Below, piece after piece: positions 49,146 to 59,120 of a DNA stretch of 64,000 nucleotides. The stretch is from an uncultured Saprospiraceae bacterium (GTDB lineage Bacteria > Bacteroidota > Bacteroidia > Chitinophagales > Saprospiraceae), in contig CALISO010000051.1 in the NCBI GenBank assembly GCA_938041445.1, positions 1 to 64,000 of the forward strand. The letters are read 5' to 3'. Position 1 is the stretch's first letter; the number at the start of each line of letters is the position of its first letter. Both the position numbers and the translations under genes were made by a program. The notes under the pieces were generated by a model. That model was not told the origin of the DNA and did no database searches. It was given only the letters and a program-made list of their open reading frames with translations.

Positions 49146-51611
49146 TTAACTGACTGAATTGGCGATTGAAATAATTTCTGCAAAGACTCCTGCTGCTGTC
49201 ACATCAGCACCTGCTCCAGGTCCTTTGATCACAAGAGGCCGCTTATCATAACGCTTAGTTGTGAAAACAAGCATATTGTCACTACCACCTAAATTATAGA
49301 ATGGACTCTTCTGCGTCACTTCCTGCAATGCGACACTAGCTTCACCACTTTTAGTCATTGTAGCGATAAATCGCAATTTTTTATTCTTACTAGCAGCACG
49401 AGTAGCCATTGCCTCGAAATGCTCATCCATCTTCTCCAGTTCTACAAAGAAGTCAGATACTGATTCCGCTTCAAGGCACGCTTTATTTAAGATACCTTTT
49501 AGCTTGACTTGCGACATATTGACTGGATGACCAGCCTCTCTTGCAAGGATTGTAATCTTACGTTTGACATCAAGTCCACTGAGGTCATCTCTGGGGTCCG
49601 GCTCTGTATAACCTAGCTTCTTAGCCTCAAGGACTACTTCACTAAATTTCTTCTCTGGAGAAAAGGTATTAAAAATGTAAGAGATAGATCCTGATAAGAC
49701 AGCTTCCAACTTGATGATCTGGTCGCCTGAAGACACAAGGTCTTCTATGGTCTTTATAACTGGCAACCCAGCTCCGACATTGGTTTCATATAGAAATGGA
49801 GCCTTATGTTTTTTAGATATTGCTTTTAACTTTTGATAGTTACGATAGCTTGATGATGTCGCCACTTTATTTGGTGTCACTACAGCGATGTTATTCTCGA
49901 GAATACTACTATAGTAATCTGGTATAGTTGCGCTTGCAGTACTGTCTATAAAGATAGAGTTAGGTAGGTTCATCTCTATCATCTCTTTGATATATTGATC
50001 GATATTAGCCTTAGATTTAGAGCTGGCAAGTTTTTCTTCCCACTTACTGATTTCAATGCCATTCTCATCAATCACCATTTTCTTGGTATTTGATATTGCG
50101 TTAACCTTAAGATTGATTTGTAGATTCTTCTTTAGCTTATTAACCTGAGACTTCAATTGATCTAGCAAAGTCCCACCAATCACTCCTATGCCAATCATGA
50201 AAATATTGATGTCCTTATAGGCTGACAAAAAGAAGGCATCGTGAATCAGATTAAGTGCTTTTATTTCATCGGACTTATTCACAACAAAGGAGATATTACA
50301 CTCCGACGATCCTTGAGCAATTGCCATGATGTTTATGCCTTCTCTTCCTAGAGAAGTGAACAACTTGCCTGCAACCCCAGGCTGCTTTCGCATTTGTTCA
50401 CTGACAATCGCAATGATATTCAAATCTGTCTCGACTAACACTTCATCAATGAGTCCACTTTTCACCTCAGGTTCAAATGCCTTTTCTATTGCTTTTTTAG
50501 CATTCTTAGCATCAGATGCTTTGACAGCAAAACTGATGGCATACTCTGAAGATCCTTGAGTAATAAGGATGATATTAATCTCCTTCTCAGCCATAGAAGA
50601 AAATAGTCTTGCAGCGATACCAGGTATCCCTACCATTCCTCCACCTTGAAGTCTAATCAATGCAACATCACTTAGAGAAGATAGACCAGTTATCTCCTTA
50701 GCGATAGATGACTTAACTCTGTGATCGATCATTGTTCCTTCGAACTTTGGATCAAATGTATTCCGGATGAGAATAGGAATCTTACGTTGAAGCGCTGGCT
50801 GTATAGTCGGTGGATAGATGACCTTGGCTCCGAAGTGAGATAGCTCCATTGCTTCTAAATAAGATAATGTGGGTACAGTAAATGCCTTCTTTACCTTACG
50901 AGGATCACAAGTGAGCACGCCATTAACATCTGTCCATATTTCCAATCTTTTTGCTCTAAGGCTAGATGCCAAAATCGAAGCAGTATAGTCCGATCCTCCT
51001 CTTCCTAAAGTAGTGGTTAGACCTCCGGCATCAGCAGCAATGAATCCAGTGACTATATGTACTTGCTTCTCATTTTCCTTATAGTACTTCGTGACTTTTT
51101 TCTGTGTCTCTTTGAAATTCACATTCGCCGTACCAAACTTTTTGTCCGTGACAATGATGTTTCTCGCATCAAGGTACGCAGCATCGATTTTATGCTCTTT
51201 CAGTGCATTAGCAATGATGAACGCTGAGTTTCGTTCTCCGAAACTCTTTACATAATCCATAGTCCTTGGTGATGCTTCCCTGACTAGATAGATTCCTTTG
51301 AGGAGGTTATCAAGTGTATCGTGATTAATCTTTAGATCTTTTTCAACTTGACGAAATTGCTTAATCGATAACAATTCTTTAGCCGTCTCTAAGTGTCTTG
51401 TTTTGAAACCTTGAAGTATACCTTTGTATGCATCATCTCCTTTAGACGCAAGCTTACTCATTTTTATCAATGAGTCAGTCACTCCACCAAATGCAGATAC
51501 GACCACAGTATATCTAGTCTTCTTCTGAAATTGGGTTCTGAGTATTTCTTTTACCTTGAGTATGTTCTCAGCATTCTTAACTGAGCTTCCTCCAAATTTT
51601 AATACAATCAT
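49146..51611 (-). CDS. thrA: Bifunctional aspartate kinase / homoserine dehydrogenase
   Basis: 'VLKFGGSSVKNAENI', 'GRGGSDYTASILASSL', ACT domains, then 'IGVIGGTLLDQL' and 'GYTEPDPRDDLSGLDVKRKITILAREAG'. Confidence 0.96.
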   Translation of the reverse strand: MIVLKFGGSSVKNAENILKVKEILRTQFQKKTRYTVVVSAFGGVTDSLIKMSKLASKGDDAYKGILQGFKTRHLETAKELLSIKQFRQVEKDLKINHDTLDNLLKGIYLVREASPRTMDYVKSFGERNSAFIIANALKEHKIDAAYLDARNIIVTDKKFGTANVNFKETQKKVTKYYKENEKQVHIVTGFIAADAGGLTTTLGRGGSDYTASILASSLRAKRLEIWTDVNGVLTCDPRKVKKAFTVPTLSYLEAMELSHFGAKVIYPPTIQPALQRKIPILIRNTFDPKFEGTMIDHRVKSSIAKEITGLSSLSDVALIRLQGGGMVGIPGIAARLFSSMAEKEINIILITQGSSEYAISFAVKASDAKNAKKAIEKAFEPEVKSGLIDEVLVETDLNIIAIVSEQMRKQPGVAGKLFTSLGREGINIMAIAQGSSECNISFVVNKSDEIKALNLIHDAFFLSAYKDINIFMIGIGVIGGTLLDQLKSQVNKLKKNLQINLKVNAISNTKKMVIDENGIEISKWEEKLASSKSKANIDQYIKEMIEMNLPNSIFIDSTASATIPDYYSSILENNIAVVTPNKVATSSSYRNYQKLKAISKKHKAPFLYETNVGAGLPVIKTIEDLVSSGDQIIKLEAVLSGSISYIFNTFSPEKKFSEVVLEAKKLGYTEPDPRDDLSGLDVKRKITILAREAGHPVNMSQVKLKGILNKACLEAESVSDFFVELEKMDEHFEAMATRAASKNKKLRFIATMTKSGEASVALQEVTQKSPFYNLGGSDNMLVFTTKRYDKRPLVIKGPGAGADVTAAGVFAEIISIANSVS

Positions 51612-51635
51612 TGGTCTATAGGTGTCTTTCGTTGT

Positions 51636-52628
51636 TTAGTATTCTTTCAGTCTATTTTGAGTCTGATAAAACTCTGATATCTGTGTTGTTATTTCCTCTA
51701 CCTCTATCAAAAATCCATCGTGGCCGTATAGGGATTCTATCTCTTTATAAGTACTGTTAGGCAGCAAGTCTGCCATCTCCTGTTGAAAAAATGCTGGAAT
51801 CAGTATATCAGAATCAATAGCGATGACCAAAGACGATATTTCAATCTTTTTCAAAGCCTTCTGATATCCTCCCCTGCCTCTTCCAATATCGTGTGTGTCA
51901 AGACTCTTAGTAAGATAGTAGTATGAGATAGCATCAAATCGATCAGCAAACTTATCACCTTGATATTGCATATAAGATGCCGCTTTGAAATCATAAAGTT
52001 TCTCTTCGCTATCTTTCTGGGTGCTGATAAACGAGTTAGCAGTTCGGTAAGTCACCATCCCAATTGCTCTAGCTGCTTTTAGACCTAACCTGTTTGTACT
52101 TTTTGTTCCAAATGCTGGATCTGCCATCAATGCCATCCGTTGCGCTTCATGTATGGCAATCGACCAAGGGCTTTCTTTAGGACCAGCTGCAATTGTAATC
52201 ATATGTTGAACTTTTCCTGGATAGCTATAGGCAAATTCTATCACTTGGCTACCACCACAACTTCCCCCTATCAAGGTATGTATATGGTCGATGCCTAAAT
52301 GTGCTGCTAATTCAATTTCAGCGGTCACTGTATCTCTGACTGAGAACAATGGAAAGTCCAAATCCTGAGGGCAAGAACTTCCATATGGAGAACCGATAAT
52401 ATTAGCACAGATGATAAAATGGTCTTTAGGATTATAAAGACAACCATCTCCAAATAATCCTGGCCACCACTCTAGGACTTTACTATTTGCCGTCAAAGCA
52501 TGAAATACCCAGATGACATTTGACCTGTCTATATTAATCTGTCCATAGGTAGAATAAGAAACTCTAAGACAATCAATCTTACCTCCACCTTCAAATTCAA
52601 AATTTGGTATTTCAAATACTTCTACCAT
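51636..52628 (-). CDS. metX: Homoserine O-acetyltransferase
   Basis: 'VSYSTYGQINIDRSNVIWVFHALTANS', 'IGGSCGGSQVIEFAYSYP', 'YGHDGFLIE' alpha/beta hydrolase. Confidence 0.93.
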   Translation of the reverse strand: MVEVFEIPNFEFEGGGKIDCLRVSYSTYGQINIDRSNVIWVFHALTANSKVLEWWPGLFGDGCLYNPKDHFIICANIIGSPYGSSCPQDLDFPLFSVRDTVTAEIELAAHLGIDHIHTLIGGSCGGSQVIEFAYSYPGKVQHMITIAAGPKESPWSIAIHEAQRMALMADPAFGTKSTNRLGLKAARAIGMVTYRTANSFISTQKDSEEKLYDFKAASYMQYQGDKFADRFDAISYYYLTKSLDTHDIGRGRGGYQKALKKIEISSLVIAIDSDILIPAFFQQEMADLLPNSTYKEIESLYGHDGFLIEVEEITTQISEFYQTQNRLKEY

Positions 52629-53803
52629 TATCTTGATTGTCTAAGAGATTGTTCAATATCTTCAAGAATGTCATCAATATGTTCCAGTCCAACAGATAGT
52701 CTCAAATAGCCAGGGGTCACACCAGCATCCAATTGCTCTTCAGTATTCATCTTACTATGTGTCGTTGTAGCCGGATGCGTAGCGATACTTCTTGTGTCTC
52801 CAAGATTCGCTGTAAGGCTATGCAATTTGAGTCCATTAAAAAATGACATCACACGTGATGCTCCACCTTGTAACTGACATCCTACAAGACCTCCTCCTTG
52901 TGACATTTGCTGTTGAGCAATATCTAACTGTGGATTAGAAGGGTGATGAGGGTAAGTAATATAATCCACTTCAGAATGTTTGTTCAAATAATCGGCAACT
53001 GCAGCCGCATTACTGCAGTGTCTATCCATTCTAACTGCTAAGGTTTCTAGGGACTTAGATAATACCCAGGCATTGAATGGAGAGAGTGATGCTCCAGTTC
53101 TTCTAAGAAAATCCGAACACTTAACGATTAATTCTGACCGCCCTAAGATTGCACCCCCAAGCACTCTGCCCTGTCCATCTATATATTTAGTAGCTGAGTG
53201 AATAACAAGGTCAGCTCCAAACTTCACAGGCTGTTGCAAATACGGTGTCGCAAAACAATTGTCAACTGAGAAGATGGAATTATGTGCCTTACACAATTCG
53301 CCTATCTTCCTCATATCCAATGTTGTCAGTGTTGGATTTGATGGAGTCTCTATGTAGATCATCGCTGTATTTGGCCGAAAGGCAGATGCCCACTCATCCA
53401 GGTCTGTACCGTCTACAAAGGTTACTTCCACACCTCTCTCAGCAATGAACTTCTGGAGAACATATGTGGAGTTTCCAAAGATTCGTTTACTTGATATAAT
53501 ATGATCACCTGAGTTCAACAACGCAGCAAAACTTGTGTACACCGCTGCCATTCCAGATGCAGTCACCATCCCAGATTCAGCTCCTTCAAGCAAGCACAAC
53601 TTTTGGACGAGTTCTTCACAGTTTGGGTTGGTATATCGTGAGTATACATTAGCCTTCTGTTCACCCTTAAATACCGCAGAGGCATGCTCAGCACTATCAT
53701 AGGTGAAGCTTGATGTCATAAAGACTGGTACGGAGTGTTCCTTTTGATCAGTCTGCTTTGACTGAGTCCTGATGGCGATTGTTTCAAAATGTCTCTTCTG
53801 CAT
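52628..53803 (-). CDS. metZ: O-acetyl/O-succinylhomoserine sulfhydrylase-type PLP enzyme
   Basis: 'YSRYTNPNCEELVQKLCLLEGAE', 'SVDNCFATPYLQQPVKFGADLVIHSATKYIDGQGR'. Confidence 0.93.
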   Translation of the reverse strand: MQKRHFETIAIRTQSKQTDQKEHSVPVFMTSSFTYDSAEHASAVFKGEQKANVYSRYTNPNCEELVQKLCLLEGAESGMVTASGMAAVYTSFAALLNSGDHIISSKRIFGNSTYVLQKFIAERGVEVTFVDGTDLDEWASAFRPNTAMIYIETPSNPTLTTLDMRKIGELCKAHNSIFSVDNCFATPYLQQPVKFGADLVIHSATKYIDGQGRVLGGAILGRSELIVKCSDFLRRTGASLSPFNAWVLSKSLETLAVRMDRHCSNAAAVADYLNKHSEVDYITYPHHPSNPQLDIAQQQMSQGGGLVGCQLQGGASRVMSFFNGLKLHSLTANLGDTRSIATHPATTTHSKMNTEEQLDAGVTPGYLRLSVGLEHIDDILEDIEQSLRQSR

Positions 53804-53882
53804 AACTTTTATTACATCGTTATCAAGAGTGATTTAACAATAGCCTATAACTACAAGGATCAAAAGAAGAGATTATCTTCAG

Positions 53883-53984
53883 AATTATCTTGCTCTTTAT
53901 GAGCTGGAATTAGCACCTTCTTTGGCAGGACCAAGGGTTGCTAAGGTTTCTCCGGGCCATTCCCTCCACCTTTCTTGATAAGAC
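53883..53984 (-). ncRNA. SAM-I riboswitch (S-box leader) upstream of metZ-metX-thrABC
   Basis: Minus strand GTCTTATCAAGAAAGGTGGAGGGAATGGCCCGGAGAAACCTTAGCAACCCTTGGTCCTGCCAAAGAAGGTGCTAATTCCAGCTCATAAAGAGCAAGATAA, matching conserved S-box blocks. Confidence 0.97.
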
Positions 53985-54115
53985 AATATTAATTTTAAAA
54001 TTAATTAAATGATCCTACTTATAGAATCCTTACAAAAGTAATCCATATCTCTTGGTCACGTATGATTATTTAGATTTTATTTGAACTTGACGTTTAAAAT
54101 CATATCAGGATCGTA

Positions 54116-56434
54116 TTAGACTTGAGGAATGAAACGATACTTGATCCCAAGCGTAGCAACAATATTTCGAGGCATTCCAGGATAAAAATATCTAGGCAGA
54201 TTACCCCCAAAACTACTTGCATTGACTAGGACCATTGCTGCGTAATTTTGATCGAGTAGGTTATTGAGATTGACTCTAGAATAGATTGTCAATTTATCGT
54301 CTTCAAGAAAATCCAATTGATATCCAAGGCTTGCATTCAACAATGAGTAATTGTCGGCATAGATTGTATTCGCGTCATCGATAGGTAACCTGCTTCGATA
54401 TTGATAATCGAGTCTTAGGTCTAATCCTTTATACTGAGCTTGCCATCTAGCTGCTGCGGTTAGTGGTGCTATCCCTGTCACATCATTACCTGCAAACTGA
54501 ATATCTTCAAGTACAAAATTTTCAAATCGATTATGACTTAATGATAACATTGCTGTCAAATTGTGAGTGATTTCACTTGTCCTGAGGTTATCATAATATC
54601 CTACTATCTCCAAGCCAAAATGTCGAGTCTTACCTGCATTCACCCCGATAGTAATCTCTTCACTGATCCGCTGAGGGACAAGTAGGTTGTCAGTAGGCAT
54701 AAAGAATGCGGTGATATCATACTTAAACCTATTGCGATAGTCCTTAGCACCTACTTCGAATGTCCACCCAGTCTCTGGCTGTATCATAGTGTTGATTGAG
54801 TTATTACTATTGAGGATCTCATCAGAATTAGGTGGAGAAAATCCTCTTGCAACAGAGATGTATTGGCTAGTATTGTAAGACCTACTTCGCTTGAACTTAA
54901 GGCTCGGCGACAGATTGTAGTATCGCTTGGTATCTGATACGATTGGAGTCATAAGGGCATTGTCTAGGTCATATCGATGTTGGGAAGTACTGACTCCTAA
55001 TTGAATCTCACTAAAGCCTGCGATGCGAAATTTGAGATTGAGAAATTGCATATAGTTACGAGCACGATCAGCAAAATCACCAGTGAGGTCATTATTCACC
55101 GTAGTATCCCAGTATCTTATCTCCTTGATCATCTCAATCCCAGTCTCTAGCCTTAATTCACTGACAAACAGCTCATCCTTGGACGCTGTCATCCGCAAAC
55201 TTGCCCCTCCGGTATCCTCGGAGAGTATATTGAATGGTCTAACTTCATCATTATCGAACGAGAAATTACTATAAGCCGCCTTGAATACCCAATTGGATAA
55301 AGTAGCATATTGCACAGAAAGCCCTAATCTATTGCGATGATAATCTTCATGACCATTAACCGCTAACCAATTGCTTGCTGCTAGCGATGGATCAGTACTA
55401 AAGTCATCAGCATTTATGGAACTTGGTATCTCACCATACACATCGGTATTGAAGAAAAACGCGGAAATAACAATGTTACTCAACTTTCCAGCTGTATACG
55501 TTAAGTGACCATTAATGTTATTTCTCTCATATCTACTATTCTGCCTCCAGCCGTCACTAGAGAATCGTGTAAAACCCAGTTTGCCCTTGAGGCGATTAGA
55601 CATCGCTGAAAAATGTGATAGGTATGATTGATTGATCAAGCCATAACTCCCTATCGAAAACCGAGATTCTAATCCTGAATATCGAGGCATAGATGTCTGC
55701 ATATCTAATACTCCACCAAGTGCTGATCCATAATTAACACTTGTAGGTCCTCTCATCACATCTACATTATCTATAAAGTCTAAGTTAAGATCATCGATTG
55801 CAAGTTCTCCCCTAGTGTTAGTGATCGGTATACCATTCCAATAGCCAAGTATCTTTGCTGTTCCAAACTGATTGCGACTCCCTATCCCACGCATAGTCAA
55901 TCTACTTGTACCATACGTCCCAGATTGCATCAAGACTCCAGGAGTAAAATTGAGAGGTTCGCTAATATTTGTAGCTGGATTAGTAATAAGATCTTGTCTA
56001 TCTAGTCTTGAGAAATTCTGCGCAGCTCTTACCTCAGGTGCAAGAATGACTACTGAGCAACTCGGCATAAAGCTCATAGTATCAATTGGCAGATATAATT
56101 CTATAAATTGACCAGTTGCTTTAATTTCTTGTTTCTCATATCCGATATAGCTGACTTCCAACGTAGAAGTATCTTGCACCAATTTAAGATTGAATTCACC
56201 ATCAAAGTCTGTAACTGTGCCGTTAGTCGTGTTGACTTCATAAATAGTCACACCTACCATCGGAATAGAGTCTGTTGTCATTACAACACCTGCAATAACA
56301 GACTGACACTGAATAGATTGAATCCAAAACAAATTAAAACAAAGTAGTATCGTGAGAAATCGCAGGCTATAAAAGAAAAATCTTACCCCTCGAGATAAAA
56401 GAAACGAACTGTCCTGTAGTAAGAAATTCTGCAT
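54116..56434 (-). CDS. TonB-dependent outer membrane receptor with N-terminal carboxypeptidase-regulatory-like domain
   Basis: 'GVTIYEVNTTNGTVTDFDGEFNLKL', plug 'LTMRGIGSRNQFGTAKILGYWNGIPITNTRGE...DVMRGPTSVNYGSALGGVLDM', C-terminal barrel. Confidence 0.94.
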   Translation of the reverse strand: MQNFLLQDSSFLLSRGVRFFFYSLRFLTILLCFNLFWIQSIQCQSVIAGVVMTTDSIPMVGVTIYEVNTTNGTVTDFDGEFNLKLVQDTSTLEVSYIGYEKQEIKATGQFIELYLPIDTMSFMPSCSVVILAPEVRAAQNFSRLDRQDLITNPATNISEPLNFTPGVLMQSGTYGTSRLTMRGIGSRNQFGTAKILGYWNGIPITNTRGELAIDDLNLDFIDNVDVMRGPTSVNYGSALGGVLDMQTSMPRYSGLESRFSIGSYGLINQSYLSHFSAMSNRLKGKLGFTRFSSDGWRQNSRYERNNINGHLTYTAGKLSNIVISAFFFNTDVYGEIPSSINADDFSTDPSLAASNWLAVNGHEDYHRNRLGLSVQYATLSNWVFKAAYSNFSFDNDEVRPFNILSEDTGGASLRMTASKDELFVSELRLETGIEMIKEIRYWDTTVNNDLTGDFADRARNYMQFLNLKFRIAGFSEIQLGVSTSQHRYDLDNALMTPIVSDTKRYYNLSPSLKFKRSRSYNTSQYISVARGFSPPNSDEILNSNNSINTMIQPETGWTFEVGAKDYRNRFKYDITAFFMPTDNLLVPQRISEEITIGVNAGKTRHFGLEIVGYYDNLRTSEITHNLTAMLSLSHNRFENFVLEDIQFAGNDVTGIAPLTAAARWQAQYKGLDLRLDYQYRSRLPIDDANTIYADNYSLLNASLGYQLDFLEDDKLTIYSRVNLNNLLDQNYAAMVLVNASSFGGNLPRYFYPGMPRNIVATLGIKYRFIPQV

Positions 56435-56521
56435 ATGGTATTAATTCTTGTAGACTAAGTCAAAGCTAACTGATAATCATCAATTGCAATCGACCTTAAT
56501 AACAAAAAGAGAATTCTCATA

Positions 56522-56929
56522 TCACTCATCTTCTGAATTGTCAGATTTAAGTAGTGTAAGTATTTGCTGCAAACTTTCAACCCTCATTGGTTTGATTTCG
56601 AATTTTAAAACTATGTCATATTCCAATGAATTTTTCACATATTCTGGATTATTGGATGTTGTGAGAATAACTATTCGCGTCTTCGACATTGGAAATGAAT
56701 GGCTAAAGGCATCTAAAAACTGCCAACCATCCATCACAGGCATATTAATATCTAGAAATATTAAATCGGGAAGCTTAAGACTTTCGTCTTTATATCGACT
56801 CAAAAGATTTTTTGAGTCATCAAAAAATTCAATAGAACATTGATTCTCTTTCGTGTAAGATGACAGTGTTAGTTCATGAAATCGATTGATCGCATAATCG
56901 TCATCAAGAAAATGTAGGGTAAGTTCCAT
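56522..56929 (-). CDS. Orphan response regulator receiver domain protein
   Basis: 'LTLHFLDDDYAINR', 'DLIFLDINMPVMDGWQFLDAF', 'IVILTTS', 'IKP'. Probable start at the internal ATG (56929); ORF extends to 56947. Confidence 0.9.
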   Translation of the reverse strand: MELTLHFLDDDYAINRFHELTLSSYTKENQCSIEFFDDSKNLLSRYKDESLKLPDLIFLDINMPVMDGWQFLDAFSHSFPMSKTRIVILTTSNNPEYVKNSLEYDIVLKFEIKPMRVESLQQILTLLKSDNSEDE

Positions 56930-57183
56930 ATAATAATTGTGAAACACATTTGACTTAGATAAGTAATTTGAGCCTTACGCTTGTCACTTCAACATAGAAG
57001 AGAAAGAAGCTCTACTATTCTCATTATTTACTTTTCTAGTCCAGGGCAGTATCTGCTATCCTTGTATAACATTTCAAAGATATTGGATAATATGAATACC
57101 TGTAAAAGAAGAAATCTTGAAAGATTACTGTAAAAAAGAATACAACTACGCCATTATCGTTGGTATGGGTCAAAAATATCAAC

Positions 57184-57209
57184 TGCTCATTCGTGAATTT
57201 CACTGAGCA
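57184..57209. repeat. Interrupted inverted repeat upstream of the T9SS cargo gene
   Basis: TGCTCA-ttc-GTGAA-t-TTCAC-TGAGCA. Confidence 0.35.
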
Positions 57210-57246
57210 TTCATTAACTTCAACTCCTACTTAAAAATAGATACTT

Positions 57247-59100
57247 ATGCGATTATACTTTACTTTGGCTTTGATGAGTAGTTTGTTTATCCAACTGACA
57301 TCACAATCAGTGACCTATGAAAAAACTTTAGTTGATCCGATCGTGCCACTTGGTGTAGTTGATGTTCAAGACATTAAGGACCAATACCTTTTCAATCTAA
57401 CCAATATAGAAACTCAAGATGCATCGGCACATATCATCAAACATAAGCTGATAGATATCAAACATCAAATCGATGAAGAGTATCCCAAGAAAGATATCAA
57501 TCCTGTTAATACCCGAGGTGATAGTGAACCGCCCGTAATTCAGTATGGATTCAATGGACAACTGGCAACTCCAGGTGTTCCGTTGGATAATAGCCTTGCA
57601 TCGAATGGAGAACAAATACTTATCGCTATGAATAATCACTTTGCGATGAGAAGGATTGATGGCTCAGCTATCGTCGGATTCTCACTGGATCATTTTGCAG
57701 CTGATGTTGGCCTAGAGGGCAGCACATTTGACCCTAGAGTCGTCTATGATCCAGAATCTGACAGATACATCGGCGTATTCTTGCACGGGTTCGAAAGTGG
57801 AGATACAGGAATCGGGATTATGTTTTCGCAGTCAAATGATATCACTGGTGAATGGGCAGTCTATGCCTTACCTGGGAATCCATTCTCTAATACAACTTGG
57901 AGTGATTACCCAATGATTAATGTCACATCGACAGATCTTGTCATCACAATGAATTTGATACGTGATAATGAACCATGGGAGACAGGCTTCGATGAAACTA
58001 TACTCTGGCAACTGGATAAGTCAAAAGGGTACGTCAATGAAGATATGAACTCAATACTATGGCAAGGAATCGAATTCAATGGCCAGAATATCAGAAATCT
58101 CTGTCCAATGGAAAGTGCTGATGCCACACTAGAATCCAACAGTTATTACTTATCAAACCGAAACTTTGACATAGAGAATGATACAATCTTCTTTGTAGAA
58201 TTGAGTGGAGGAATCGACGATGATGATGCTACATTAAGTATAGAGGCATTGATTACAGATATGCCTTATGGTGCCCCACCAAATGCTGATCAATCCATTG
58301 GATTTCTGCAGACTAATGATGCAAGAGTTCTAGAAGGATTCTATCAAGATGATCAAATTCAATTTGTGGGTAACACACGTAATCCGATCAATAATAAAGC
58401 TGGAATCTATCACGGTATCATCCGTAATGTATCAGGTGCAAAGGATATCAGCCTTGAACATATAATTCCAGAGGATTTGGAAATTGGTTATCCAGGAATT
58501 ACCTACACTGGACTTGAGCCGACTGATCTTGATGCGATTATCCATTTCAGTCATACGTCATCTACCGTCTTCGCTGGTACATCAGCAATGTATTATCACC
58601 CAGATGATGGGTATTCTGATATTATAGAGTTAAAGTCTGGAGACAATTATATTGATTACCTACAAGGAGATGTAGAACGATGGGGAGACTATGCTGGATC
58701 TCAGCGAGAGTTCAATTCACCAGGTCAATGCCTTGTCTCAGGGACAATTGGGATTGCCACAAGAGATCATCGAGCATGGATCACAAGACTTTCTCGACCA
58801 GCACCTATATCTAATACAGATGACGAAATAGTAGCTGACCAATCAATCGAAGTATTTCCTAATCCGGTTTCTCACAGAGTAAACTTCAATTTCAATGTGC
58901 CTGATGGAACAAAGAAACTCAGAGTAGCAATCTATGATGTAAGCGGTCAGGTTGTACATATCCTCAAGAATGGAGCAGTGCAAAAAACTGGAGAATCCAC
59001 GATGAGTTTTGAAATTAATCATCTTTCGCCAGGACTTTATACTGTCTCTGTATCATCAGATGACAGGCCAGTGCTTTCTGAGACTTTCATCAGACAGTAG
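57247..59100 (+). CDS. Secreted protein with type IX secretion (T9SS type A) C-terminal sorting domain
   Basis: Signal peptide; C-terminal 'VFPNPVSHRVNFNFNVPDGTKKLRVAIYDVSGQVVHILKNG...LSPGLYTVSVSSDDRPVLSETFIRQ'. Confidence 0.9.
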   Translation: MRLYFTLALMSSLFIQLTSQSVTYEKTLVDPIVPLGVVDVQDIKDQYLFNLTNIETQDASAHIIKHKLIDIKHQIDEEYPKKDINPVNTRGDSEPPVIQYGFNGQLATPGVPLDNSLASNGEQILIAMNNHFAMRRIDGSAIVGFSLDHFAADVGLEGSTFDPRVVYDPESDRYIGVFLHGFESGDTGIGIMFSQSNDITGEWAVYALPGNPFSNTTWSDYPMINVTSTDLVITMNLIRDNEPWETGFDETILWQLDKSKGYVNEDMNSILWQGIEFNGQNIRNLCPMESADATLESNSYYLSNRNFDIENDTIFFVELSGGIDDDDATLSIEALITDMPYGAPPNADQSIGFLQTNDARVLEGFYQDDQIQFVGNTRNPINNKAGIYHGIIRNVSGAKDISLEHIIPEDLEIGYPGITYTGLEPTDLDAIIHFSHTSSTVFAGTSAMYYHPDDGYSDIIELKSGDNYIDYLQGDVERWGDYAGSQREFNSPGQCLVSGTIGIATRDHRAWITRLSRPAPISNTDDEIVADQSIEVFPNPVSHRVNFNFNVPDGTKKLRVAIYDVSGQVVHILKNGAVQKTGESTMSFEINHLSPGLYTVSVSSDDRPVLSETFIRQ

Positions 59101-59120
59101 TCTGATTGGTTTGACATCCT

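Noticed and set aside
53989-54004. 16-bp perfect palindrome TTAATTTTAAAATTAA upstream of the SAM riboswitch
   Set aside because: Only A/T; likely promoter-region composition rather than a specific operator.
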